A stretch of DNA of 64,000 bases. It comes from Ilumatobacter coccineus YM16-304 (GTDB lineage: Bacteria > Actinomycetota > Acidimicrobiia > Acidimicrobiales > Ilumatobacteraceae). Within the stretch, counting starts at the first letter, position 1, and every line of letters begins with the position of its first letter. The notes under the pieces are model-generated. The model was not told the DNA's origin. It saw only the letters and a program-made list of their open reading frames with translations, and ran no database searches. Location of the stretch: NCBI RefSeq assembly GCF_000348785.1, contig NC_020520.1, positions 1,922,001-1,986,000 of the forward strand. The letters are read 5' to 3'. The translations under genes and the position numbers were made by a program. Below, in pieces: positions 35,182-44,365 of this stretch.

Positions 35182-36114
35182 ATGGACCGCCGCGACATCG
35201 AGTACTTCTTGGCGGTGGTTGACCATGGCTCGTTCGCCAGAGCTGCACGAAGTCTTCGGGTCAGCCAGCCGTCTGTGTCCGATGCGGTGCGCAAGCTCGA
35301 GCGAGGGCTGGGCGTGGCGCTCTTCGATCGGTCGTCGAAGGGTGCGACGCCAACGGCGACCGGGATACGGATGCTGGCCGAAGCGCGCGAGATCGAGCGA
35401 AAGTTCCAACTGCTCGAGCACGACGCTCGTGCAGAGACGAAAACGAAGCGGGCGCACTTGCACCTTGCCTTGCCGGGCATCTTGGCGGTGCATCCCATGG
35501 CCGATCTTCTGTCGGCCTTCCTGGCGCAGCGCACCGAGGTCGATGTCCGCCTGAGTGATCCGCCAACAGAGCAGGCGGTGTGGGAGGCGGTCGCCAGCGG
35601 TGCGGCCGACTTCGGATTTGTCACTCAGCTACGACAGCCGGGGTTTCACTCGTTGTTTCTCGGTACGCATCGCCTCGTGGCTGTTTTTCCTCCCGGCACG
35701 CCACCGGGACTGGGTCCGGTTGACGTCGACGAGTTTGCTCGCAGTGCGTGGGTATCAGGGCCGCCACGCGGCTTCTTCTCACGACAGCTCGTCGATGAAC
35801 AGGTCAAGGCCCGAGGTCTCGTACAGAACCGACTCGTGGTCACCGACCATCGACAGGCGATCGGGCCACTCACGTTGAAGGGTGCCGGGCCCTCCCTGCT
35901 GAACCCGATCGAGGCGGCGGATCTCGTGGCCCGAGGTGCGGTCGTCCGCCCTACGACCCCGGTGTTCGAGCGCCCGTACTATGTCATTTATAGTGACAGT
36001 GCCGATGTCGACTCCGACGAGCGGCGACACTTCTTGGCGGTTGCATCGGCCCTGGTGCCCGAGTTCGACGCCACCCATCGCAGCGCCCTCGAGGTGTGTG
36101 ACGGCTCGTTGTGA
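35182..36114 (+). CDS. LysR-family transcriptional regulator
   Basis: 310 residues from the ATG at 35182. N-terminal winged helix, MDRRDIEYFLAVVDHGSF and RAARSLRVSQPSVSDAVRKL; effector-binding domain from ~90 to 295. It reads in the same direction as the transporter operon that starts 481 bp later, with an IS remnant between. It probably controls the island's uptake and degradation genes. First complete gene of the island. Confidence 0.9.
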   Translation: MDRRDIEYFLAVVDHGSFARAARSLRVSQPSVSDAVRKLERGLGVALFDRSSKGATPTATGIRMLAEAREIERKFQLLEHDARAETKTKRAHLHLALPGILAVHPMADLLSAFLAQRTEVDVRLSDPPTEQAVWEAVASGAADFGFVTQLRQPGFHSLFLGTHRLVAVFPPGTPPGLGPVDVDEFARSAWVSGPPRGFFSRQLVDEQVKARGLVQNRLVVTDHRQAIGPLTLKGAGPSLLNPIEAADLVARGAVVRPTTPVFERPYYVIYSDSADVDSDERRHFLAVASALVPEFDATHRSALEVCDGSL

Positions 36115-36120
36115 CGCGGT

Positions 36121-36380
36121 GCCGCCGGACTGCCGGCGCCGGATCATGCAGTTGCGAGAACAACGCCGATGGGGTGCCCGCCACATCGGTCGCGAAGTTG
36201 GCCGAACCGGCCCGACCGTGCAGAACATTTGATCTCCAAAGGGCTCCGTCGTCTCGATTCAGGTGACCGCGCCACCGCAGAAGTGATCGTGCGATATCCG
36301 GTCAGATCACCACGAGCACACGGCGAACTCGGATGGTCGACACCGATGTCAACGATCGAGGACGTGCCCGGTCGTGATTG
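36121..36380 (+). pseudogene. Degraded IS481-like transposase fragment
   Basis: Two frames together resemble an IS481-type transposase start. RRRIMQLREQRRWGARHIGR with VGRTGPTVQNI (36139-36231) looks like its helix-turn-helix. The next frame gives LRRLDSGDRATAEVIVRYP (about 36240-36320), like the segment before the catalytic core. Stops and frameshifts break it. The rest of the 36115-36595 gap holds nothing I can support. Confidence 0.4.
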
Positions 36381-36595
36381 AGACGTGGACGAAGTGCATC
36401 ACGCCGCTCCTGCTGACTACAGGCTACGCCTATAGGTGTATAGGCAGTTGGCCGCTTCCCCGAAGGTCGAAGCAACCGTAGGTTTGCGCAACAGCGGGCA
36501 CCGGAGGTGCCCAAGGACCGGGGGGCCGCTGAGTTGGGGAACTACGAAACATTGATCGTTGGCCGAGGCAGCAGCGTCGACGGGGTCGCAGCATC

Positions 36596-37540
36596 GTGAC
36601 CGTCGCGATCCTGCGCCGCATCGGGGGTGCACTGACGACCATCGTGATGGTGTCCATGCTGTCGTTTCTGCTGGTGTACATGATCCCGGGCGACGCTGCC
36701 GAGACCATTGCTGGTGAGCAGGCGACGCAGGAGCAGGTCGACAATGTTCGACGGGGACTTGGGCTCGACCGCCCGCTCGTCGAGCAATACGGCAGTTGGG
36801 TCAAGTCGGTCCTCACCGGTGACTTTGGTACGTCATTGACCACGGGCCGGCCGGTGATGCAATCGATCCGAGACGCCGCTCCGGCGACGATCTCCATCAC
36901 CATCGCTGCGCTGACTCTCTCGGCGGTGTTCGGGGTGACCCTGGGCACGATGGCCGGCCTTCGGGCGGGACGGTGGATGGACCGAGCGGTGTCGCTGGCA
37001 GCAACGACTGGCGTCGCGGTGCCAAGTTACTTCGTCGGGCTCTTGCTCGTCGGAGCGTTCGCCCTCGAGCGATCGTGGTTTCCTGCGATTGGCTACGCGC
37101 CGTTGTCTGAGGGGCTCGGCGAGTGGCTGCGCCACATCACGCTTCCGTCGATCGCGCTCGGCTCGGCCACCGTTGCCGAGGTGGCTCGCCAGACGCGGGG
37201 CGGCGTCGTGGACGCGCTCGAACGACCGTACGTCCGGGCCGCACGGGCCCGGGGAGCGAAGGGAGCCCGGCTGGTGCGAAGTCACGTGCTTCGCAACGCC
37301 GCTATCCCTGTGGTCACCGTGTTTGGGCTGCAAGCAGCGCGACTCTTTGGCGGCGTTGTTGTGGTCGAGGCGGTCTTTGCAATTCCCGGACTTGGCTCGA
37401 TGGCGATCGGCGCTGTCGGGCGGCAAGACCTGCCCGTCCTCCAGGCGTATGTGCTGGTGATCGCTCTCGCCGTCGTGATTGTCAACCTGCTGGTGGATCT
37501 CTCGTACTCGCTGATCAATCCAAAAGTTCGTGGAGCATGA
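36596..37540 (+). CDS. Peptide-type ABC transporter permease (DppB-like)
   Basis: 314 residues from a GTG at 36596. First membrane helix near 10-30, then five more. The cytoplasmic EAA-type loop YVRAARARGAKGARLVRSHVLRNA marks the ATPase contact. The N-terminal VRRGLGLDRPLVEQYGSW is typical of the OppB/DppB group. It is the first gene of the five-gene importer, joined to the next by ATGA. Family members import peptides, nickel, sugars or organic amides. Confidence 0.92.
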   Translation: MTVAILRRIGGALTTIVMVSMLSFLLVYMIPGDAAETIAGEQATQEQVDNVRRGLGLDRPLVEQYGSWVKSVLTGDFGTSLTTGRPVMQSIRDAAPATISITIAALTLSAVFGVTLGTMAGLRAGRWMDRAVSLAATTGVAVPSYFVGLLLVGAFALERSWFPAIGYAPLSEGLGEWLRHITLPSIALGSATVAEVARQTRGGVVDALERPYVRAARARGAKGARLVRSHVLRNAAIPVVTVFGLQAARLFGGVVVVEAVFAIPGLGSMAIGAVGRQDLPVLQAYVLVIALAVVIVNLLVDLSYSLINPKVRGA

Positions 37541-38436
37541 CCATGGCAGTCGATAACTCGTCCGTAGAGGGTGTGTCGGACGAAGCCGACACGATTCGTA
37601 GTCCCTTGCGTGAACTGCTCCGAGATGTCGTGGGCAGTCCAGCGGGGTTGGTGGTGTTGGCCTATCTCGCCTTGCTGTTGTTCGTCGCTGTCTTCGCGAC
37701 ACGGCTCATGCCGTTCGATCCCTACACCCAGACGCTCAGCAACCGGCTTCAGGGCATGAGCGCTGGGCACTGGCTTGGCACCGATGAGCTGGGTCGCGAT
37801 GTGTTCAGTCGCATGATCTCGGCAACCCGGATCGCCCTCATCGCTCCCACGGTTGCGGTGGCCGTTGCGTTGGCCATCGGTCTACCAACGGGTCTCCTCG
37901 CTGGCTTCCGCAAGTCGCGCCTCACCGCGGTCTTCGACCGTATCGCCGACACCTTGCTCAGCCTTCCCCCGATCGTTGCGGCCATCGCGATCATCGCCGT
38001 GCTCGGCCCAGGGCTCGTCAAAGCGATGCTGGCGATCGGGCTGGTGTATTCGCCACGTATCTACCGGATCGTGCGTGGCGCAACCATGTCGGTGGCGCGC
38101 GAAACCTATGTCGAGTCGGCCAAGGCGATTGGGTGTTCGTCTACTCGCATCCTGTGGGGGCACTGCCTTCCCAACATTCTTGCGCCGCTTCTTGTGCAGA
38201 TCTCGCTGATGCTGGGCTTTGCTCTCCTTGCGGAATCGAGCCTGAGCTTTCTCGGCCTTGGGGTCCAGCTACCCGAGGCATCGTGGGGCTCAATGCTGCG
38301 CTCTGCTTCTCAGCACCAGATACGCAAACCGTACGGCGTCGTGGCACCGGGGGTGGCGATCTCGGTCACCATCCTTGCCTTCAATGTGCTGGGCGATGTG
38401 GTTCGCGACGCACTCGCCAAGCGAGGCAACGTATGA
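37537..38436 (+). CDS. Peptide-type ABC transporter permease (DppC-like)
   Basis: 299 residues from the ATG at 37537 (a second ATG two codons on is possible). OppC-type N-terminal helix, then the motif HWLGTDELGRDVFSRMI and the EAA loop YVESAKAIGCSSTRILWGH. It pairs with the DppB-like permease. ATGA overlaps on both sides show co-translation. Confidence 0.92.
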   Translation: MTMAVDNSSVEGVSDEADTIRSPLRELLRDVVGSPAGLVVLAYLALLLFVAVFATRLMPFDPYTQTLSNRLQGMSAGHWLGTDELGRDVFSRMISATRIALIAPTVAVAVALAIGLPTGLLAGFRKSRLTAVFDRIADTLLSLPPIVAAIAIIAVLGPGLVKAMLAIGLVYSPRIYRIVRGATMSVARETYVESAKAIGCSSTRILWGHCLPNILAPLLVQISLMLGFALLAESSLSFLGLGVQLPEASWGSMLRSASQHQIRKPYGVVAPGVAISVTILAFNVLGDVVRDALAKRGNV

Positions 38437-39461
38437 CCGCGCAGACGACGACGGCGGCCGCAACAGAGACGGCGTCCGTTCTGAGCGTTGAGGGTTTGCG
38501 GCTCGACCTGCTCGGGCGGCGGGGCCAGGAGCGCCTGGTCGACGATGTGACGTTCGATGTGTCGCCGGGCAAGGCCGTGGCCTTGATTGGTGAGTCGGGC
38601 TGCGGAAAGACCTTGACCGCACTGGCCGTACTTGGCCTGCTTCCGAGTGCGGTACGACCAGTAAGCGGCTCCATCCGGCTCGACGGCACCGAGCTTCTCG
38701 ACGGGCGAACAACGGAGTACGAGTCTGCGCGCGGCCGAGTCGTCGGCGCCGTCTTTCAGGATCCGATGTCGAGCCTTGACCCGACGATGACGGTCGGTGC
38801 GCAGATCGTTGAGTCTCGGCGAGTGCATCTCGGGGAAAGTCGAGCAGTCGCGTCACGCCACGCCGTCGAACTCCTTGACCGAGTCGGTATCCCGAACCCG
38901 AAGGAAAGGAGCCGGTCCTTTCCCCATGAGTTCAGCGGCGGCATGCAGCAACGAGCCATGATCGCCGCAGCGATCGCGTGTGAGCCGAAGCTGTTGATTG
39001 CCGACGAGCCCACGACCGCTCTCGACGTCACGGTCCAGGCCGAGATTCTTGAACTGCTCCTCGGCCTGCAACGAGACCTCGGAATGGGCCTGCTCCTCGT
39101 GACGCACGATCTGGGCGTGGTCGCAGGCGTAGCCGATCGCGTTGTCGTCATGTACGCCGGAAATGTCGTCGAACGGGCCGACGTCGACTCGATATTCGAA
39201 CGGCCTCAACATCCGTACACCGCTGCGCTCATCGGCTCGGTCCCGCGCGCGGAGCGATCACGCACACCACTCCAGACGATTCCGGGTCGGGTGCCGCCGG
39301 CAGGTTACTTTCCCACGGGCTGTCGATTCGCTCCACGATGCGAGTTCGTCGACCCCGATCGTTGCACCAGCGACCACGTGTCGCTCACCGAACGACCGGA
39401 CGGCAGCGGCGTTCGATGCATTCGGCGCGATGAGATCCACCTGCCAGGAGTGCAGCGATGA
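38433..39461 (+). CDS. Peptide-type ABC transporter ATPase (DppD-like)
   Basis: 342 residues. Walker A GESGCGKT, Q-loop VFQDPMSSLDP, signature FSGGMQQRA, Walker B LLIADEPTTALD, switch His in THDLG. The C-terminal oligopeptide-transporter domain has GCRFAPRCEFVDPDRC, the Cys cluster that binds an Fe-S centre in some relatives. Overlaps both neighbours by ATGA. Confidence 0.94.
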   Translation: MTAQTTTAAATETASVLSVEGLRLDLLGRRGQERLVDDVTFDVSPGKAVALIGESGCGKTLTALAVLGLLPSAVRPVSGSIRLDGTELLDGRTTEYESARGRVVGAVFQDPMSSLDPTMTVGAQIVESRRVHLGESRAVASRHAVELLDRVGIPNPKERSRSFPHEFSGGMQQRAMIAAAIACEPKLLIADEPTTALDVTVQAEILELLLGLQRDLGMGLLLVTHDLGVVAGVADRVVVMYAGNVVERADVDSIFERPQHPYTAALIGSVPRAERSRTPLQTIPGRVPPAGYFPTGCRFAPRCEFVDPDRCTSDHVSLTERPDGSGVRCIRRDEIHLPGVQR

Positions 39462-40462
39462 CTCTCGAGCAAGTTGACGCATCAGCCAACACAATTCTGA
39501 GAACAGTCGGGCTCCGCAAGGAGTTCGAACTCGGCCGCCGGTCCTTGAGCTCAAAAAGGCGCCGGCTTGTCGCCGTCAACGACGTATCGCTTTCGCTCGA
39601 CGCCAATGAGACCCTCGGGATCGTCGGGGAATCAGGTTCGGGCAAGTCCACGCTCGGACGACTCATCGCCCGGCTCCTGCCGATCGACCAGGGCACCATC
39701 ACCTTTGGCGGCATCGACATCACGTCGCTCGAGGGACGCGAGCTGCGACAGATTCGGCGCCACATTCAGATGATCTTCCAGGATCCCTATGGCGCTCTCG
39801 ACCCCACGAAGCGTGCCAGCCACGCAATCGGCGAGCCGCTTCTGGTACACCAGCTGGCGCGGCGGTCAGCGATTGGTGCCCTCGCAGAAGATCTCGCCGA
39901 GAAGGTAGCGCTCGATCCCAAACTGGTGCACCGATATCCCGACCAGCTCTCTGGCGGACAGCGGCAACGAATACTGATCGCTCGAGCGCTGGCGCTCGAA
40001 CCAAAGTTGATCGTTGCCGACGAGCCGACCTCGGCCCTCGATCTCAGCACCAGGTCCGAGATCCTCAATCTGTTGCTCGATCTCCAACAACGCGACGGTC
40101 TCGCGTTGATCTTGATCTCACACGACTTCACGACGGTGCGACACCTCTCGCACCACATCGCCGTGATGTATCTGGGTCGGATCATCGAGTACGGCCCGGC
40201 GGAGCTGATCGCGAATGAACCGAAACACCCCTACACGCAGGCGTTGCTCTCATCGGTACCGGTAGCGGATCCAAGAGTAGAGCGATCCCGTGCTCGCATC
40301 GAGTTGACGGGACCGATGCCGAGCCCGGCCGAGTTGCCCTCGGGATGCGCGTTTCGAACGAGATGTCCCCACGCAATGACGATCTGCAGCGAAGTCACAC
40401 CAGTGCCGAGTCGAGTCGATGACGGCCGAACCGTCGCCTGTCACCTGGTGTCGTCGACATGA
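39458..40462 (+). CDS. Peptide-type ABC transporter ATPase (DppF-like)
   Basis: 334 residues. Walker A GESGSGKS, Q-loop IFQDPYGALDP, signature LSGGQRQRI, Walker B LIVADEPTSALD, switch His in SHDFT, and a C-terminal CAFRTRCPHAMTIC Cys cluster. It forms the ATPase pair with the DppD-like protein. The solute-binding gene starts 59 bp downstream with its own strong ribosome binding site. Confidence 0.94.
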   Translation: MTLEQVDASANTILRTVGLRKEFELGRRSLSSKRRRLVAVNDVSLSLDANETLGIVGESGSGKSTLGRLIARLLPIDQGTITFGGIDITSLEGRELRQIRRHIQMIFQDPYGALDPTKRASHAIGEPLLVHQLARRSAIGALAEDLAEKVALDPKLVHRYPDQLSGGQRQRILIARALALEPKLIVADEPTSALDLSTRSEILNLLLDLQQRDGLALILISHDFTTVRHLSHHIAVMYLGRIIEYGPAELIANEPKHPYTQALLSSVPVADPRVERSRARIELTGPMPSPAELPSGCAFRTRCPHAMTICSEVTPVPSRVDDGRTVACHLVSST

Positions 40463-40521
40463 AACGCAGCAGCGGCGACACCAATTCCTATCCATGCATT
40501 TCAAACCAAGGAGAGAACATC

Positions 40522-42126
40522 ATGAGATTCCGAGCCAGAGTTCCCCTCGCGATCGCCCTCGCTTTCGCACTCGTTTCGTGCGGAAGCGGTGGGAGTGGCG
40601 ACGACACCGACGGTGCGCCCACCGACGCCGAGCCGCAGAGTACCGCTTCATCTGACGCGGACGACGCCGATGATGCATCCGCGACCGCGGTTGAGTCCAG
40701 CGCCGAGCAAAGCGGAACCTTCCGATGGGGCACGACGACGATGCCCGCCACCATGGACCCGACCAGGGTCGGCTCTGATTCTCATATTGCCTATATGTTG
40801 CCGGTCTACGACAACCTCGTTCGAGCCGACGCCGACGGAAACCTGATTCCAGGTCTGGCCACCGCGTGGACACTCGCCGACGACGCGCTGTCGCTCGATC
40901 TGTCCCTCCGCGAGGGCGTCGTCTTCCACGATGGTGAGCCATTCAACGCCGAGGCCGTCATCGCGAACTTTGAGCATGCGCTCAGCGATGACAGTCTGCT
41001 GGCGCCGGTGCTGAACATGATCGAATCGATGGAAGCGGTCGATGACTTGACGGTACGAATCGCCATGAATCGACCCGGCGGCGACCTCCCCGAGATCCTC
41101 CGTGGGTACGCCGGGATGATGGCCAGCCCCAACTCGATCCTCGACGGGACAATCGACCAGCATCCAGTTGGCGCCGGCCCGTTCGCGCTGACCTCGATCA
41201 ACGACAACGAGGCCACCTATGAGCGCTTCGCGGAGTACTGGGACGCCGACAACATCCATCTCGCGGGCATGTCGGTGGGTATCTACACCGATGACGCGGC
41301 GCGGCTGAATGCGGTGCGTACCGACCAGTTGGACGCGACCTTCATCCGTCCCAATCAGTTGCTCGAGGCCGAGGCGGCCGGACTCAAGATCGTCACTGGA
41401 CCCCGAGTGTTCATCTACGGCATGTATCTGAACTCCGCGTCCGACGTGTTCAGCCAACCCGAGGTCCGGCAAGCAATCTCTCTGGCCGTCGACCGATCAT
41501 CGATCGCCGAGTTCTACTACGACGGTGGTTGTACGCCCACGGTGCAGCTCTACCCCGAGGAGTACTGGGCGTACTCGAATGACGTCGACGACGCTGCTTA
41601 CATGACCTATGACCCCGACGCTGCCGCGGCCATCATCGACGAAGCGTTCCCCGACGGACTGTCCTTCACCATCTTGACAAACACGGTCAGCAACTATGTC
41701 GGCCTGTCCGAGGTGATGCAGGAGCAGTTCCGCCAGATCGGCATCGACGTCACGGTGGAAGCCATTCCAGTGAACGAGTCGAATACCAGAGTTCGCGAAG
41801 GCGACTACGAAATAGCCGTATCAGCGCTGTTCTCCGCCAACCCCGACCCGTCGTCGTTCGCACTCGAGTACTACCAGGTCGGTGACACCGGGACCTTCAT
41901 CGATCCCACGGTGCCGGAGCTCGTGGAAAGGGCTCGTCTCACGGCCGACCCCGCCTTGCGAGCTGAAGCAATCGGTGAGATCACCGACGCGGTTCTGTCA
42001 GTTGGGTCATCGATGGTTGGTATCTGTATCCCCGACACAACGTTCGTCGCGCGAACCGATGTCGACGGACTCGTGGTTCCCATGAACGGGAACTATGACT
42101 TCCGATCCGTCACGGTAGGTGAGTAG
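40522..42126 (+). CDS. ABC transporter solute-binding lipoprotein (SBP family 5)
   Basis: 534 residues from the ATG at 40522, preceded by AAGGAGAG. Lipobox ALVSC (Cys20), then an acidic/Ser-rich linker to ~65, then the family-5 peptide-binding fold with LREGVVFHDGEPFNAEAVI and VRQAISLAVDRSSIAEF. It captures the substrate outside the membrane. The class covers peptides but also glutathione, opines, nickel and glycosides, so the ligand is open; the CoA-pathway neighbours argue for an organic acid or amide. Confidence 0.92.
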   Translation: MRFRARVPLAIALAFALVSCGSGGSGDDTDGAPTDAEPQSTASSDADDADDASATAVESSAEQSGTFRWGTTTMPATMDPTRVGSDSHIAYMLPVYDNLVRADADGNLIPGLATAWTLADDALSLDLSLREGVVFHDGEPFNAEAVIANFEHALSDDSLLAPVLNMIESMEAVDDLTVRIAMNRPGGDLPEILRGYAGMMASPNSILDGTIDQHPVGAGPFALTSINDNEATYERFAEYWDADNIHLAGMSVGIYTDDAARLNAVRTDQLDATFIRPNQLLEAEAAGLKIVTGPRVFIYGMYLNSASDVFSQPEVRQAISLAVDRSSIAEFYYDGGCTPTVQLYPEEYWAYSNDVDDAAYMTYDPDAAAAIIDEAFPDGLSFTILTNTVSNYVGLSEVMQEQFRQIGIDVTVEAIPVNESNTRVREGDYEIAVSALFSANPDPSSFALEYYQVGDTGTFIDPTVPELVERARLTADPALRAEAIGEITDAVLSVGSSMVGICIPDTTFVARTDVDGLVVPMNGNYDFRSVTVGE

Positions 42127-42127
42127 G

Positions 42128-43312
42128 GTGAGTTTCCCAGCCCTCACGGGTATCAAGGTTGTCGATGTCACCACCACGATGCTCGGTCCTTACTGTTCGC
42201 TGAGACTGGCCGAGTTTGGTGCCGACGTGATCAAGGTCGAGGCCCCCGTCGGCGATGTGACGCGGCAGGGGACCGGCGGGAGTCACCAGTTCACGGGCAC
42301 GTTTTTGACGGTCAACGCCGGGAAGCGCAGCGTCGTACTCGACCTCAAGACAGAGGCCGGCCTGCAGGCGATCTACCGACTGGCCAGTACCGCTGACGTC
42401 TTCCTTCACAACATGCCGCGGCCGACAGCGGATCGACTCGGTATCGGTCCCGACGCCATCCGCGAGAAGTGCCCCAGCATCGTCTACTGCGCCGCGTACG
42501 GATATGGCGAAGGAGGGCCGTACGCGGGCCGACCCGCCTATGACGACATCATGCAGGCTCTCTCGGGACTCGCGGCGTCACAGCACTCCGGTGACGGGGG
42601 GCGGCCCAGCTACATCTCGAGCCCAGTAGCCGACAAGACGGTCGGCCTCATGGCGGCCTTCGCCATTGCTGCTGCGCTCGTCGGCCGTGAGCGAAACGGC
42701 GTCGGAGTCGCAATCGAGGTGCCGATGTTCGAGGTCATGTGCTCGTACGCGCTGCAAGAACGCATCGGGGGAAGCGCCTTTGTGCCCGCCAAGAGCCCCA
42801 TGCAGTCTCGCCTTGCTTCGAGGTTCCGGCGCCCCTACCGCACCAGCGACGGCTACATCAGCGTGCTCGTTCTGACCCAAGTGCAATGGGAGAGGTTCGC
42901 CGCGTTGATCGGCAAGCCCGAGCTCCTTGCTGATGAGCGATTCGAGAACGTCGATAGCCGAGTTCGACACAGCGACGAGTTCTTCCAGTATCTGGACACG
43001 GTGTTCGTCGAAGGTACTACCGACGAGTGGCTCGAACGGCTCGTCGGCGCACGCATTCCTGCCGGTCGAGTGAACACGCTCGATGACCTGCTCGACGATG
43101 AACACCTTCGGTCGGTCGACTTCTTCCAAGAGATCGAACATCCGAGCGTCGGTCCGACGATCCGCCCGCGTAGCGGCGTGCGCTTCGATGGCCTTGCGCA
43201 CGATCTGTCACCGGCCCCGAGCCTCGGTGAACACACCATGGAGGTCCTCATGGGACTCGGCTACACCGCCGACGACGCGGCCGCTGTCGCTGCGGCGGAG
43301 TTGGAGCAATGA
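42128..43312 (+). CDS. Type III CoA-transferase (CaiB/BaiF family)
   Basis: 394 residues from the GTG at 42128, chosen for the AGGTGAG just upstream; a GTG at 42119 overlaps the binding-protein gene. Family marks: LAEFGADVIKVEAP near the start, VLDLKTEAG, and the catalytic Asp in AYDDIMQALSGLA. C-terminal RPRSGVRFDG and GEHTMEVLMGLGY are typical. It transfers CoA to an acid, activating the pathway substrate. The stop overlaps the next start (ATGA). Confidence 0.92.
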   Translation: MSFPALTGIKVVDVTTTMLGPYCSLRLAEFGADVIKVEAPVGDVTRQGTGGSHQFTGTFLTVNAGKRSVVLDLKTEAGLQAIYRLASTADVFLHNMPRPTADRLGIGPDAIREKCPSIVYCAAYGYGEGGPYAGRPAYDDIMQALSGLAASQHSGDGGRPSYISSPVADKTVGLMAAFAIAAALVGRERNGVGVAIEVPMFEVMCSYALQERIGGSAFVPAKSPMQSRLASRFRRPYRTSDGYISVLVLTQVQWERFAALIGKPELLADERFENVDSRVRHSDEFFQYLDTVFVEGTTDEWLERLVGARIPAGRVNTLDDLLDDEHLRSVDFFQEIEHPSVGPTIRPRSGVRFDGLAHDLSPAPSLGEHTMEVLMGLGYTADDAAAVAAAELEQ

Positions 43313-44124
43313 GCGAGATCGAACGGCTCTGGGCCGACGGCGTCGCCACGGTGCGCCTCAATCGGCCCGACATTCGCAACGCGCTGACAGCGCCGATGCA
43401 GGCAGAGCTGATTTCGACGTTCGATGAACTGCATCATGATCGCGAGACGCGCGTGGTGGTGATCGAAGGTGCTGGTTCGTCCTTCTGCGCCGGGGGCCAT
43501 ATCGGTGCGCTCTCCAAGGAAAAGGAACAAGGCCCTGGCACTGCGGACGATGAGCGGAACGCCCAGTTCGAGGGGCGACAGCGGCTGCGGCGCCTCCAAC
43601 GAGTGATTCAGGCGATCCGGGGATGCGAGAAGCCGGTATTGGCCTCGATCGACGGGCCTGCGGTGGGCGGTGGATTCGACCTTGCTCTTGCGTGTGATGT
43701 GCGATTCGCTTCGAGTCGGGCGAAGTTCGGCGAGGTGTTCGCACGGATCGGTCTCTTTCCAGGCACCGGAGGCACGTTCTTGCTACCGCAGGTGGTGGGC
43801 GTTTCGCAGGCCTTGGACCTCATCTGGTCCGGTGAGGTTTTCGATGCTGAACGGGCGTATGCCCTCGGCATCGTGCGATCGGTGCATGCTGACCGGGCGG
43901 CCCTGGATCGGACGGTCGCCGAGTACAGCGCACGACTGACGCTCGGCCCTCCGCTTGCGATCTCACTCGCGAAAGCGGCGGTGTACCGGTGTATGAACCA
44001 GGACCTTGCCGCAGCATTCGACTTCGCCGCGACCGCCGAAACCATCACGTTGACATCGAGTGATCATCGTGAAGGCGTCACTGCATTCAGGGACAAGCGC
44101 CCTCCGATGTTTCGTGGCCGATGA
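43309..44124 (+). CDS. Enoyl-CoA hydratase/isomerase family protein
   Basis: 271 residues. Crotonase fold with the first oxyanion-hole segment SSFCAGGHIGAL and the second PAVGGGFDLALACDVRFA; the acidic residue follows in FARIGLFPGTGG. It acts on the CoA ester made by the preceding transferase, by inference hydration or isomerisation. Joined to neighbours by ATGA overlaps on both sides. Confidence 0.92.
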   Translation: MSEIERLWADGVATVRLNRPDIRNALTAPMQAELISTFDELHHDRETRVVVIEGAGSSFCAGGHIGALSKEKEQGPGTADDERNAQFEGRQRLRRLQRVIQAIRGCEKPVLASIDGPAVGGGFDLALACDVRFASSRAKFGEVFARIGLFPGTGGTFLLPQVVGVSQALDLIWSGEVFDAERAYALGIVRSVHADRAALDRTVAEYSARLTLGPPLAISLAKAAVYRCMNQDLAAAFDFAATAETITLTSSDHREGVTAFRDKRPPMFRGR

Positions 44125-44277
44125 CCAGTGAGGTACCGATGACAAGTCGACCGCGCAGTGGTGTTCGATTCGACGGCGAGCGGTCCGATGTCGCGCCGGC
44201 ACCTGGTCTTGGAGAACACAACCCGAACAGTGCTGCAGGCGGTCGGATGCCCCTCCGCAGGCATCGAAGCAATGTAA
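44121..44277 (+). pseudogene. C-terminal remnant of a second CaiB-type CoA-transferase
   Basis: The peptide from 44147, RPRSGVRFDGERSDVAPAP then GLGEH, matches 18 of 25 residues of the C-terminus of the intact transferase (RPRSGVRFDG ... GEHT). Directly after GEH the frame must shift by one base to continue TRTVLQAVGCPSAGIEAM and stop at 44277, exactly as the family ends. Only ~50 C-terminal codons remain. The hydratase may once have lain between two transferase genes. Confidence 0.7.
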
Positions 44278-44365
44278 AGAGGACAGGTCACGAGGCCAGG
44301 GTGCTGAAATTCTTTCGCACCGGTCGATGCACTGACCTCAAATCAACTACCAAAGGACGGTCCTG

